The position numbers and the translations under genes are program-made. Under the pieces are notes generated by a model, which made no database searches, was not told the DNA's origin, and saw only the letters and a list, made by a program, of their open reading frames with translations. A stretch of DNA of 64,000 bases, from NCBI GenBank assembly GCA_013365325.1, contig JABVXV010000123.1, forward strand, positions 91,729-155,728. The letters are read 5' to 3'. Positions 1-13,941 of the stretch are shown one piece after another (the first letter of the stretch is position 1; each line of letters opens with the position of its first letter). The stretch is from Dipetalonema caudispina. Lineage: Eukaryota > Nematoda > Chromadorea > Rhabditida > Onchocercidae.

Positions 1-3000
1 ATTTGTCTTTTTGTCAAATTTTATACTTAAATTAATTATCAAAAGGATTTCTTTTTTGATCTTTACTTTACTTTGTCTTTGTCATTATCGGCTTTTTATC
101 GGAATACACTTGGAATTTAATACTTGAAATAATTGTGAAAAAAAAAAACAAAATTCTTTTTGTTCTTTTCTCTTTTCTAAAAATATCAAAAAATGATAAG
201 AAATATGATATGACGTATTATAAGTAAATAAATCATTACTATAGAACTAATAATATATCAGTTATATCAGTTGAAATATCACTTTGTAATTTATTCCCAT
301 ATATATATATTATTCGTGTTAATGTTATAATATCTGATCCGATTCATTAACAAATATAATGCTGATATGATCATTATATTTGAGAAATAAATGATGAAAA
401 GAATAGGAAAGAAGGAAGAAAATGAAGAAGATATATAAAAGTAGGATAAATAGTGAAAATAAAACAACTGGTTATCTGTTGATCAATTTCAACAATCTTT
501 TGAATGTATCACAATCATTGACCATCTATCACACTATGTTATCAAACAATAGACAGATCATTGATAACAAATTTAAAATGAATTTTTATTTGTAGTAAAT
601 TGTTTTTATCAACTTTAAATGATTGAAGATTTTTGTTTTAAAAGATTTCTTTTTTTTAAACAATAGCTAAAATTTTCATGTATTTTATTGTTATCAATTG
701 TTCTTATTTTTTTATTACAATTTTGATCGATTGCTTTGAAATTTTCCATAATAAAAAAGTGAACGTTGTTGTTAGAATGAAAAATAAAAAGTTAAGATAT
801 CAAAATGGTTTGTGATTAATTCAAAGTTTTTGTTTTTTATTAAGTTGAATTACTTGCTCGGCTTACTATTTGTAATTTTTTTTAAATCATTTAAAAGTTA
901 TAGCATTACCTTGTTCTGCAATTCATTTGCATATTATTTTTGCTATTTATGCATCAAAAATAGTGTAGCAAAAAATATCCTACCCTCTAATCTTCTGATA
1001 TCAGAAATTTCAAATTTCAATTTGATAAATTTGTTGATAAAACGAAGAAATTCGCATGTTTCTTATTGAATCTATCATTCAGAAATAAGTATAATAATTA
1101 TGTTTCAAATCACCGACTAAAAGAAAAAAGATTTAATAAAAAAAACCGTAAGACCAAAAACGGAATTCACAAAAATTGGAAACGGAAAAAAGTAAATTTT
1201 TATTAAAATGCATAATAATTTTTTCTTCTTTATTGAAAAAATCTTTTATTTGATAAAAATTTTCATTCTCATCTCCTTTCTTTTCCGTAAAATAATTTTC
1301 TTTTTACGGGAAAATTTAGGTTATCTCATTTTATTTCTTTTATCGCAATTTTTATCAACATTTTGGTTTGAATTCTTTTTTTTTTTTATGAAATAGTTCA
1401 AAATTTATTCCGAAATAAAAACTATCCTTTCTTTTCAAATTGTATGCAATTTTCATTTCATTTTTTTGCAATGACAGTTAAATCTTCTATAGCAAACTAT
1501 TTATTTAGGTGTTTACAACGTTTATCTAACATATAATATATTTTCAACATGTCATTAACAACTGAATTAAAATTAAGAATTGGATTAAATTAACTTACGG
1601 AAGTAATATCTAAACTATTCTATTATATTTAATACGAATTATTTATTTATTGATTAACTTGTTTGATTATTCTGTAACATTAAACATAATTGATTGGCCA
1701 TATATAAGTAATTTATTACCTTGGAAACAAAATTTAGAAGAAAAATATTACTTATTTGTTTGCTTATTCACAAATTTTTTCTCTAACAGGGAAAGAAAAG
1801 TTGAAATTTTCTTCTTATTACATCTATTAATTTAATGAACTTTTAAATAAAATTTTCCATACTTTAGCTATTTATCATTAAAGGTTGTAAACAAAAATTT
1901 TTAAAAAAGGAAAACACTGAGATGCTATTTTTTTCTCTGAACCAGAAAAATAATGACTATGAAAAAGATTAAATATATTGATTTAATTAAAAAATTGATT
2001 TACTCTATTTCCAAACTACAAGTAAATAATTTTATATTGCAAGTTAAAATTTTCAAAAGATTTTCATTTCATCTTACTGTAACAATTCTAATTCATTGAA
2101 AATATTAACTTTTTACAGTGGATGATATATAGCTATCATAGAAATTACGACCTTTACGTACAATCTTGATGGTTATAATGTCGTAATAATTGCTGTGTAA
2201 TCTATTTTCACTTGTATCTATTGTTGAATATATATATGCATATTCATTTTCACATATTTTTAATAAAATTGAAATTTTTTAAAACTTTTTTGAATAAATT
2301 TTTTGTGTATACGATGAAATAGATTTATAATCCAACTTTGTTAGTTAATTTATTATATTGTCTAAAAAAAAAATTGCTGTCAATTAAAATGAAGAAATTG
2401 GAATTAACCTAAATAACTTAATTATTATAATTGATAACAAAAAAATTCTAACAATTCATCCCGTCTCTTTTTTTAGTTAAAAAGATCTTATTTATAGCGT
2501 CATTGAATGAATTCTATCGTTTCTAATCGCTGAAATAACGTGAAAAATAAATTGATAGCATTGATGAGATGTAAATTCTGGTTATTTAAAAGAAAAAAAG
2601 AAAAGTCAAAATTTTAAAATTATCACAAACAAGTCTTTCAACAATTAATTCTTCTGCTTCATTTTGCTAACCAATTTTTGATTAACAAGAAAAAACCGGT
2701 TACGATCATGTATGTCAAAGGTCAAGAAAAATATTAGCTAATTTTATTTCTATTTGCAATTATTATTTAATTATCATTCTTCGTCTTTTTTCCAGTTTCG
2801 TGTAAAATCCTTTAGATCTAACAAAAAGTGGTACATACGTAAAACACGTACGCATTCAAAATTATCTATTCTTATTCACAGTTATATGGTGCGTACATAC
2901 TTACTTACACGTGTGCATATGTAAATATATTTACGTATACATAAACGGATGTCCACAAATATGATCACACCCACAATTATTCATTTATTACTGAAGCGGT

Positions 3001-3957
3001 TTTGTTTTTCATGAATCAGCAATAAAATGTCCATAAAAGTTGGTGAAATTGAAGATGAAAAGATTGTCAACTGTTTGTAACCAATGGTCACTTCATCCTT
3101 TTCTTTTATTTTACATAAATCAATTATTAATTTCATTTGTTCATCTATATATACACATACTTTATCAATTATTCAATTTATTATTTATACTTATTTATTA
3201 TTCATTTCATGATTTTATCATTTTAAATTTACTCAATTATTAATCCGTGTTAATTAATGCTTATTTATTCATATTTCATCATTTTCCTATTCAAAACAAT
3301 TTATCATTTATAAACTTATTTAATCCTTTCATTTATCTAATTTCTTTCTTTTCTTTTTTTTTTTTTTTTTGGTAAATTTCTTCATTTTAAACTATTTATC
3401 TGTCACTTATGTAAATATCATTATTCCCTTCCGTTTATTGCCATCTCCGCCTCGTCCTGCTATTCTTTTCGCAAAACTGGTCCTGTAAGAAGATGGATAT
3501 TGTTCATATCATCATCAAATACGATGAAAATATTGTGAAAGATACTGATAAGTCCAGTTTTGTTCTATTGCTTTAATCATCAGTCATAATTAATTAATTA
3601 ATTCCTCTATCCTCTCAATTCTATTGTTAAATTATTACCGAAACGCAATAAGCCTGATATTTATCTTTTTGTATATGCAAAATATGATTTCATTTATTCA
3701 TTAATGAAATTTTAATTGTTTTTGTTGTACCCTAAAAATACAAGTAATATCAGTTAATTTTGTAGTAGAAATTATAAAACAATAATAGTGATTAATTTTG
3801 TCGTTTTTAGTAATTAAAATACATTTGTGCTTATTTCATTAATTTAGAATATAGTACACAATTATTTATTTATTTGTATTCATTTATTGGTAATGCTTAT
3901 TTTGTAAATGTAATTATATTTTTCAATTTTTATTTCTCATTTTCCTTTTTTTCTTAA
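1..3957. other. AT-rich stretch without a supported gene
   Basis: Short open frames occur here but all are Phe/Leu/Ile/Lys-rich products of AT-rich DNA, without conserved motifs or paired splice sites. The part next to position 3958 probably holds the promoter and upstream sequence of the following gene; no promoter element can be named with confidence. Confidence 0.6.
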
Positions 3958-3961
3958 GGTA

Positions 3962-6900
3962 ATGAATCTTTATTCGATATACCTAATTGCATTGCTATTC
4001 ACAGCAATATGTGTGCTAAGCAATTCACAAAAGGTAAGGATTTAATTTGATTTTTATTTTTGAAACTTTAATATATAATTTGGTATATGAATTTTACGTA
4101 AAATCAAAAGATTTAAATATTGAATTTGTTATGATAGGTAAACCAGGTTAATTTATAGGCAATATTGAAAATTTTAATTATGCCTTTTTAGCATATATTT
4201 TGGCCAAACTTAGTCATTTAAAAATTTAAATTTTAAATTACAGAAAAAATAATAACAAATGAACATAAATTTATTGCTTTTTTTCCATTTTACAGTTGCC
4301 TGGATCATATGATTTTATCGCATTAGCTAAAATATTTAGTCTACCATACACGCCTTTTTTGCCGAAATTACCACTTGTTTCAACTCCCAAAAGAACGAAA
4401 CTTTTCGGTCTACCACCACTACCCAATCATTCTACTGGTAACTTTATTATGTTTTTCTTTCTCTTATAAATAAAAAAGAAAAGCAATTTCAATTCAAATA
4501 AGTTAATATATTAAACAAAGAAAAACGGACAAAAAAAAAAAAAAAGAAAAAAAAATGAAACGAAAAAGACAGTAAAAATTAATGAATTGAAGGAAAACAA
4601 CATGAAAAGAATACAAAAACATAAATATTTAACACTTCAAATTCAACAAGAGAAATAAAAAATGAAATGATATTTAATTTTAATGTATGTTATCATCACC
4701 GAATTAACATCAAACATTTTACAAAATATAAAGCAGCGATTAGTTCGTCTTTTCTCTTTTTCATGAAATTTTCAAAAAATAAGGTACAAACAATATTTTG
4801 CTTGAACAATAATAGTATTAGTAAGTAATAGGAAACATTTAGTGTAATATCAAAAATTGTTAATTAAAAATAAAATCTAATGATGGAACAAGGAAAGACA
4901 GCAATAGACATTTATTAGTAGCAAATTTTGTTGAAAAAGAAATTCAGATTAAAAAAAAAAGAAAAACTTGATGAGACCTAAGTAGTTCAACTAGGAATGA
5001 TAAGATTTCGAATCTTTGGTTTAATGTACTTAATTTGTAATGAATGCATTCTTCATTATTATTTTTATTTTTCATTCAGTAATTGTATTTTTCAGCGAAC
5101 AAAAGTAAACAGTAATATTGGTTAAAACTTTTAATATTTAACTGCAAAAGTTTTAAAAGTTTGAAAAAATTTTTAGTGATAATAGAATGAAGTTTAAAAA
5201 TTCTAATTTAACTCCAATAATAACTGATAACGTCTGATAAAACCTAATAATGTATTGGAATACGCAATATTACTCGAAAATGATACAAATGATGATAGAT
5301 ATAATACAATTAGGAAATTAAAAAGTGCTTAAAATTATGTTAAGTATTGTGGAGAAATTCAAAATATTTCAAAAGATGGAAAAAATTTTCAACTTAGATT
5401 CATTTCATAGAATTTAAATTGAAAAGTTCAGCATTTCAAATATCACTACAAAATTTAGCAATATTTAGTGAATATTTTTTAGCAATATTTAATCATAACT
5501 TTTAACACTCAATAAAAAGATGATTTCGAAAAGATTTTTAAATTTAAATTTAAGAATTGAATAGTTTTTTTTCTTTTCTTGTCAATTTTTCATCACTTCT
5601 TTCTCAATCTATGAAAAAGTCTGAAATGGCATAAATGATGAGGATAAGTTCCTAAATTATCTATAAATTCAATTTTCTATCCTTTGTAATTTCAATGGAT
5701 AGAAAAATCGTAATCAAAGGTAATTTAAAAAAAGAAACCTAAATTTTCAATGATCCACCAAATAATTTCTCTAACCAACCTAATGACCGCAATTAAAAAT
5801 AAAATTAGGTTGAATTAAAGAAATTGGTGCAAATCATAAGGATTTGAATAAAATGAGAACTAATGAAATGATAAAATGATAACCCAAGGAAATAACATTG
5901 ATAATGACCTTGAAATATTTAGAATCATAATGATTTCTTTTTAATTATTCCGAATATACGATTAACTTAATAATCAAATAAATAGAATTTATTCAAAAAA
6001 AAATTTTTGTAAAATGTTAATGATTACAGTTGTATTTTAGAATATACCGAATTAGCAATATAACAAATAAATCTAATTGATTGGTTAAATTTCATTCATT
6101 TTTTTTCCAGTAATTAACAAAAATTCTAATTAGTACTTTTTTAATCACATATATAATTAGTATTACATGAATTTTTCCTTTTTTTTAATTTAGGTATAGC
6201 AAAAATTATAACAACACAATCACCAATTGTATCAAATCGTACGACAGTTGCACCGTTGCTAAGGTTGTTTACCTTACCATTACTTACATTGCCACCACCA
6301 CCAAATATAGACACTTATGGTTAGTTTAAAATTTCGTAATTTTGCATAAAATTATGAAACTAATAAACAAATATTTGATTAGTTCGCATAGAATTTATTT
6401 TATGCAAAAATTGAAATATTATACACACAAAAAAAGGAACTATTCGTTAACAAATTGTACTACGATTTGATTTTTTTTTTTGTTAAAATTGTAATTGTAA
6501 TAGCAGAAGCAAAAAAAAAAGAACATATTATTAAATTGAAATTTATAGATTTTTTTTCTAGCCTAAAAATATAATTTATAATTTGAAAAGGTATCAATAC
6601 AATACCTGAATTACCACCACAACATGAATCCATCTATGAAGGAATGTTTGCGCCAGATGGTAGTCTGATCAAAAAAAATGCGACGAAAAAAAATACGAAT
6701 GCAAAGCAAACTGAAACAAATCAGGTATCATTGATTTGAACAATAATTTATCAATCATTATTAGGAATAGACAATTCTGTAATATCATATTTATCATTTT
6801 TGTAGATTTTTGATCAAAATCAATTAGAACAAAATGATGAAAATTCACGTGATGTACGTGGAACAAATATACGTGCTGCTGATGGTCCAATTACTTATGA

Positions 6901-9900
6901 TGATTATGATTTCTATCCTGTAAGTTTCAATTGTTCTTTTCTTTCAATTCATTAATTATCATATCAGTTTTGAGAAATAGTATTCTAACATATTCATATA
7001 CTAACATTACGAACATATTTATTTATCATTGGTGATAAATTCAACATTGATAATCGTTATCACTTATTATTAATATGCCAATGTTTTGTATTATATATTG
7101 AAAGATGATAACGTATGCGTAAGAATAATAATAATTTTCATTATTATAAGCTTATCTCAATTTTATAAATATACGTATACTAATGATTGTCATTCTTATC
7201 ACATAATTAACAACAATAAATATACCAATAAATGATAATACTTATACAGTGATAGCAGTATTTATCACTGTTGTCATAATCAGTGATAGATAAACTAATG
7301 AATGGTAATACAACACTTATCATTACTATCATACAGCTAACCATTTTAAGTATGATAATCAATCTTAAGCAATAAAAAATTTGTAGTTTTTGCATTTAAC
7401 AACTATTTCTTGCATTGTAAACAGTACAATATTGTGGAATAAAGTATATTAACGATTAATGTATCGGAGTAAAATTAACATATATTGTAATCAATTGTAA
7501 TGATAAACACTTTTTCTTTCGTTTTTTAACTTTTTTGAAATTTTGATTAAAATATATAATTTCAGGATGAAAAACAAATGAGTAAATATGAAGAAAGTAT
7601 GGTTATGGCAAATTTTTTGCGTAAACATACGCCTCATAATAAAAACAATGCAAAAATGCTATTAGCTGAACCAATTAATGATGATACAGTATGTTAATAA
7701 TAAATTTAAGCCTTTTTTTTTCAGAAAATTTATTAATAATTTTATAAATTTTAATGAATTTCTCTCGATTTATTTATCCATTTATTTTTGAGATAATCAC
7801 TTCATCAGAATCGAAATTGTTCCATAATAATGATGCTAAAACAATAATTACTACCACAGGTATGTTACATTGCTACAAGAACTTTAAATTTTAAAAATTT
7901 TTTTTTTTTTAATAAATTAACATCAATTTTATAACATTACCAATTTCTTGCCTATTGAAATGCATAAGTATTAATTTCATTTCGATTCCTTAATTCTCAT
8001 CAATAGCTTCTACTAATGTACTATTTCATTCGTAGTTTAATTATTTATTTATATGCGTCAAATTTTAATTTTTTTACTCTTTAGAAGCAACGAAATCAAA
8101 TGTGAAATCATCAACACTTACACGGTTGCAAGTTTTAACTTCCAGTGAAAATGATGGATTTCCAAGGAAAAATTTTAATTTCGGTACATTTTTTCTTTGC
8201 TTTTTATTCATATTATTCCTTTAAAAGATACTATGATTGTTGAGCAATTCGAAAATGATAATTTTTATTAAAAATCAAAAAATCTTTCGCAGAAAGAAGG
8301 AGAAAGGATGTTGAAAGGAATAATTTAAATTGTTATAATGAGATAATACAAAGAAAACTAATATTCATTGAATTAATCCAATCCCAAATTACAAATGATG
8401 CAAATTATTGTTTGCAGTATCTAAAGCTGAAAGAGAAAAACCGCACAGGATTTTCCCACGATCGGATCAAGCTCCGATACAGGTAATGCCAGTACGAGCA
8501 ACGAAGCAAAATTCTGAAAATGGAAGTACTGTTCAATTATCAACATGGCAAAGATATAAAAATGGAAGTTTGGATCGGACTACAATTCAGCCTAACCTTC
8601 ATTTTGTCGTCCGTGATGGGGAAATTGAACGTAATGAAGTTGTAACTCCATCTGTTATGAAGTCTAAATCAACATTACAGGTAAATTCTTTGCCAAAAAA
8701 AAAAGCGATGAAATTGAATTGCAACAATATAAGATCGCTGCAGAACTGCCCAAATTAGCGCAAAAATTACCATCGAAAAGTTCGATTTCCGAAAAACTTG
8801 ATGAGAAGGTATATTCTATTTCAGATATAGATATAGACAAACTATACCCTAAATCTACTCGAAGCGATTAAACATCAACAGGAAGATAATAGTTCTTTTA
8901 AAATCCGGTGAAATATGATCGATCATCATTTATTTATGCACTTATTGATAATCAACCATTACAGCAACAACAACAGCAACAGCAGCAACAACAGCAACAA
9001 CAGCAACAACAGCAACAACAGCAACAACAGAAACTACGACAACAACGACAATACCAAAAATATCAAGAATCGGTTTTTTTGGTTAGTTTTTAAAGAATGG
9101 ATTCAGATTCTTCCTTGTTCCTATCAAATAATTTTCGAATATTATTCTTGAGCAGAGAATAAATTATTTTTATGTTGATTATATTTGTGTTATTCTAGCA
9201 TAGTCCAAATGCACATGCACAACCTGCAGTGCAAAATATTTTGGTAACCCCAATAAAACAGTATTACAACTGGAATGATCAATATCAACTGGAGCAAAAA
9301 TCCTCCCAATATCAGCCTCAACAACTATCTTTACAATATCAACCTCAACAGCAACTTATCCAATATCAACCTCTACAACAACCGTATCCGATACGTGATG
9401 CCGAAGATGAAGCTTACCTTCGAGAAGTAGAAGAATATGATCATTTTTGGGAAAATGAGCATGTTAGTGATTTAAATATTGATTTAATTAATTTCAAACA
9501 TAATAATAACGATATGAGAAAAGAAGAGAAACAAATTTCTATTATTTAATTATCTTTTTTTAAACAAAAAAAAGAAAAAAAAAGAGAAAAAAGAGATAAA
9601 TAGATTCATAAATAGCATCATTTATTTTTAATTTCAGGCTCGAAATGCAGCATATTATCAATCACAGGTTAAAACACCATTACCAATTAATCAACATGTA
9701 TGTAAACTAAAAAACTCAACTTTTCGAACTGCATTTAATTACTTAATTTTTTCAAATACTTTATTTGCTATAGCATAATGATTAAAAGAGATAATTAGTA
9801 TTTCGAGAAAGGCCAAAATCAATTCTATTCAAGTATCAATTATAATAGTACTTATAAATTCTTAAAGTTTAATTACTTCTGTACATTACTGTTTTTCCGT

Positions 9901-11525
9901 TGTATCCTTTTTAAGAGATATAATTAATAATTTCATATTTGGGCTCTAAATAGCAGCTCATTTATTCATAAGTATTTATTGTGGCAAATTTGAAGTTTTT
10001 ATTTGGGTAAAAGTAGCAGTTTCACTAAATTATCAACCTATTTAATTGCAGCAACAACAACAACAACAACAACACCAACAACAACACCAACAACAACACC
10101 AACAACAACACCAACAACAACACCAACAACAACACCAACAACAACAGCAACATCAACAGCAATATCCATTGGTATGTTAATTGCTTCATAAATTTTATTT
10201 AAATTTGGTTTTCAAAATTTTCAGCTGATACATTTTAAATTTGTTTTATACGTCAAATATTTAGTTTAACAAATTTTGAGTAAAATAATAATATTCTAAC
10301 AACGACAAGATTTTAAAAAAAGAACTTTTTAATTTTCTTTTGAATTTTTTTTCTTTTTTTCAAAGCAATTTTATCAACAGCGAGCATATGCACCTGATAT
10401 TTACAACAACAATGGAGCAACAAGTGGATTACGACAACTGAATTCTCATTCACATGTAAATAATTCCATTGTTTTGAGTAATTAATTCTCGTAGATAATA
10501 CCCTTCGGAGATAACTCTAGAAATGAAAGACAGGAGTTTTGTCCTGATACTAATCGATAACAAAATATCCTACAATCTCATTTCATTTTTTCATCTGTTT
10601 GCTTATTTTTAATTTTACTTATTTGTTTATTTTCTATTCATTCCATTCATTTATTTCTCATACTGTTTACTATAAATTGCACAAGAAAATTACAAAACGA
10701 TTACAAATTACAAAAAATTAAAATTTTCCTCTAAATTTATGAGAATTGAAATTATATTTCTACTTGTTTATTGGCTGTATGATAGTAATACAATTGAGCA
10801 GGATAAAATTGAAAAACAAAAAAAAGAAAAAATTAAAAAATAAATCAATTAGTTTAATACTTGCTACAATCGAAAAATTTTTTTTTTTCCATTTTAGAAA
10901 TTAGGTTTTACATTGTTTATTTACAGGTATCAGCTGTACAACATCAACAGCAAAATGCCCCGTATTATTCGGCCCATGCACCAACACCATTTATCGCGAG
11001 AGATCCTACACAGTTAATATATCCTATAGAGCAGCAACAACAAAATCAACAATACCATCAACAATATCAGCAACAACAACAACATCCACTACAACAACAG
11101 CAACAACAACAACAACTACAACAACATCATCAACAACAAGTCTTACAACCACAGCATTCAGGTTTAGAATTTTATTTTATTTTTTTTTTTTTACAACTAT
11201 ATCAGTTCTACAAAGAATGAAGGAAAAGAAACAAATTTAATGGGTCTTTTTAAAAATGAAAAGAAAAAAGCTTTGAATAGAATCATTCAAAATTTGAACT
11301 TAATATTTGAAATTAAACAATAATGGTTGAAAAGAGAGGAAGAAAGAAAAAAACGGAGAAGAGCTATGGAAAAATGGAGAAACATAAATGAGATGAATTG
11401 TAATTTAATTTCATTAATTAGGTGTTCAGACAGCAACTTCAAGTTCATTAAAATCATCGAATCCACTTATTATCAACCTTGAAACATTATCTCGGACTAT
11501 TTTTGGTAGCATTTTTGGCAACTAA
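3962..11525 (+). CDS. Secreted Gln/His/Pro-rich protein, function unknown
   Basis: I do not recognise the family. A phase-consistent model uses exons 3962-4033, 4296-4437, 6194-6319, 6591-6724, 6806-6919, 7566-7688, 7793-7859, 8085-8183, 8418-8680, 9199-9462, 9638-9697, 10052-10171, 10366-10455, 10927-11161 and 11422-11525, giving about 670 residues. The N-terminus (MNLYSIYLIALLFTAICVLS) looks like a signal peptide, so the protein is probably secreted. A Pro/Leu-rich segment follows (LPPLPNHS, LTLPPPPN), then an acidic and Asn-rich middle, then a long C-terminal half rich in Gln, His and Tyr, with QYQPQQ-like repeats, a QQQH repeat and a long Q tract. The end is hydrophobic (IFGSIFGN). Exon 7 uses the weaker acceptor TTTTTGAG; the nearby TTCATCAG breaks the frame. 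The start lies 3 bases after a TTCTTAAG acceptor, which suits trans-splicing. A matrix or structural role is only a guess. Confidence 0.7.
7020..7340. promoter_or_regulatory. Intronic cluster of GATA-type motifs
   Basis: The intron between 6919 and 7566 holds roughly a dozen GATAA/TTATC or closely related motifs on both strands within about 300 bases. In nematodes such sites are bound by GATA factors of the ELT family. AT-rich DNA produces these by chance, so this is only a candidate enhancer. Confidence 0.25.
8681..9198 (+). pseudogene. Frame-broken coding relics inside an intron of the Q-rich gene
   Basis: The conservative model treats this stretch as an intron, since both flanking exons are in phase 0. 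It nevertheless contains protein-like runs: about 8706-8808 reads DEIELQQYKIAAELPKLAQK and onward, about 8856-8909 reads KHQQEDNSSFKIR, and about 8911-9081 reads YDRSSFIYALIDNQP and then polyglutamine up to a GTTAGT donor. The runs lie in different frames. They would join if the A10 run at 8695-8704 had one more A, the CCC near 8846-8848 one less C, and the GG near 8906 one more G. They are either decayed exons or true exons hit by homopolymer errors in the assembly. Confidence 0.5.
8962..9030 (+). repeat. CAG/CAA trinucleotide tract
   Basis: An uninterrupted mix of CAG and CAA triplets that reads as polyglutamine in one frame. It lies in the relic region of the Q-rich gene. Confidence 0.95.
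10052..10160 (+). repeat. Coding 12-bp minisatellite (QQQH units)
   Basis: CAA triplets interrupted by a CAC every fourth codon give tandem CAACAACAACAC units. They encode repeated Gln-Gln-Gln-His. The tract is nearly a whole exon of the secreted Q-rich gene. Confidence 0.95.
11030..11155 (+). repeat. CAA/CAG-rich coding tract
   Basis: Imperfect CAA/CAG/CAT triplets encode the main Gln/His-rich domain in the penultimate exon of the secreted gene. Confidence 0.9.
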
Positions 11526-13900
11526 AGGTAAGCTTTACGATAGTTTCATTACCTTTCATAATTTTAATCGAAGATTAAACCTTTTTTTGATTGTAACTTG
11601 CAAATAACTTTTCTATTGGCATTAGTTTAACAGAAATTGTTATTCTCCGGAGATTAAGATCATAAGACTTCTATAAAAGCTGTTTAGGAAAATAAATTGT
11701 ATACCTAATATTGTCAAATAATTAGCATCCAAGGAATTATATATCAGCTAATAAGTGGTTGATAATTATCAAATTTACAAATAGCAAAATCATGCAAATA
11801 GAAATTTCTCAAAAATCTTATTTATATCTCAATTATTTTTACAGAAATTGAAATGGATTGAAATAACCGTTCAATAGTTATTCACTTATCATTAAGCTTT
11901 ATCAATGTTTTACTTATAATGCGATGAAAGGCTACTGCAAAAATAATTCGGTAATCACTAAAATTATCATAATTTTAAAACTAATGAATACTAATTCGCG
12001 AGGTATTGGAAAATTTAAAAATGGTACAGTTTTGGTGTTATATGTTGTTGTTTGTATATTAATAGGATTAATGCTTAAATTTTGTCTGATTACTTTTGGA
12101 ATTTCGTCCTTAAAATTGAAAATAATGCTAATTGTTAAATGATTCCGACAAAATTATCTGTAACCAAAATCTTTCCGATTCGGCCTAAAACCGAAATTAA
12201 GCAAATCCATCCAAAAGATTAACTGAAAATGAGGTTCATATCTTTTTAAAATAAAAAAATAGAAAAACCAAACAAATATTTGATTATTTGAAAATTTAGT
12301 TTACATTTAATTATTCTTATTTTGTTTATGAAATTCCAGAAGAAATTAGCAAAATGTTCATTAGCTAACCTTTATTGTATTATTTTCTTTTTTGTTACTA
12401 TTCTGATAATTATATCTTATCTCGAAATATTTGATCAATATTACCATCTCATCTATTACTATCATCCTAAATTATTTCCATTGCTGTCATAAAAAATATT
12501 ACAATATTTGAAATCATAAGAATTTTACTTGTTTCAATCATCGTCCATTTCAACCATTTGATAGTTTAATTAAAAAAAGCAGCCATGACTTTATTTTTTT
12601 TAAATCAGTTGTCACAAATTTTTTTTCTGCAATTAAACAATATTTCATTAATTATTAAAGATACTATTTTGCAACATTAATTGAGAATTTAAAAAGGAAA
12701 ATTAAAAGTTTTGCAGCTTCTTTTACAGTTTTTGCCAAATTTATTTTATTTCATCGAACAGTATAACCAAATTCTTTGCTTGGTTAGCTTAACTAATTTC
12801 AATCATTAATTTCGAGAGTTAGCCATTTCTAACGCATGCAGTCAGGCATCATTTTCTTTTTGTCTGTCTGATTTATTTCGAAATTTTATTTAAATTTTAT
12901 GAAAAAGAGAGAGAGAAGCTGGGAGAAAAAAAAAAACTTAAATAATATTATAATAAATTTTATGACAAGAAAAATCAGAATCTATTTTCTTGTTTTTATC
13001 CTTTCTTTCCCCAATGCTAATTTATATTCTTTTTCTTGCTAAATTGTAAAAAGTTTGTTAAATTATTATGAAACATCAACGTGTAACTGAATTCATGAAT
13101 ATACTCAATATATTTTGCTAATTTATATTAAACGACAGTTTGCGCCACTGCAAATGTCATCCTATCTCATTATTCTATCCATTATTTCATGATGATTAAT
13201 TTAAATTGTAACTACTAATTACTGTGATTTATTTTTCTTTAGATTGTAAGTAATATAATTTTAACTATTTTTTCCTTTTTTATAAAATTTTAAAGTCTTC
13301 TTTTCTTTACATTTTGTACACATCAAATAAATCTTTTCTGGAAATATTTGTTAAGTGAAAATAATTGTTAAATAAATATATTGTGGAGCTGTTTCAACAT
13401 TTGCCAAATTTTTCAGAGTAAATAAATTTTTTTTTTTTTTAAGAGGTAAGCAAAAATTATATTTCATAAAAAGGTCAAGTTTTGAGAGTACAAAATCTTT
13501 GCTAATATACATATATATTCTTTTTTTTGCCTTAATAAAAATTACCATAGATATATAGCTGACGAGAAAAATTTTAATCTTATGCAAAAATTTATTTCAA
13601 ACATTGTTAAATGATAATAAAAAGTTGACGAAAACAATATTTTAGACATTTTTCAATAAGTGTTTGAGTGTGCTCGACGATTCAAATGTGTGCTTTTTGT
13701 TAGGCTTAGCTGTAAAAACATAAAATTCAATCCAAATTCATCTCTTATCACTACAATTTATATCCATTTTTAATTTACAAACTTATTCCACTCTTTCCTT
13801 TTCAACTTTTATTCATAAAAAATTTTCCCAATAGAACAATCCATTTATCAATCAATAATAATTCAATCATTTTTCATTGAACAATTCCTTAAATTAAGGT
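11526..13900. other. Intergenic, no gene seen
   Basis: This is AT-rich sequence with only short, motif-free open frames. AATAAA at 11691-11696 could be the polyadenylation signal of the preceding gene. Upstream noncoding exons of the next gene may lie here but cannot be located. Confidence 0.5.
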
Positions 13901-13941
13901 CATTAGTGATAGAAAATTTTGATACGGAAGCCTTAGTGCTG

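Noticed and set aside
812..1835. Three short hydrophobic open frames near the left end
   Set aside because: Phe/Leu/Ile-rich products typical of T-rich noncoding DNA, without signal for translation or conservation.
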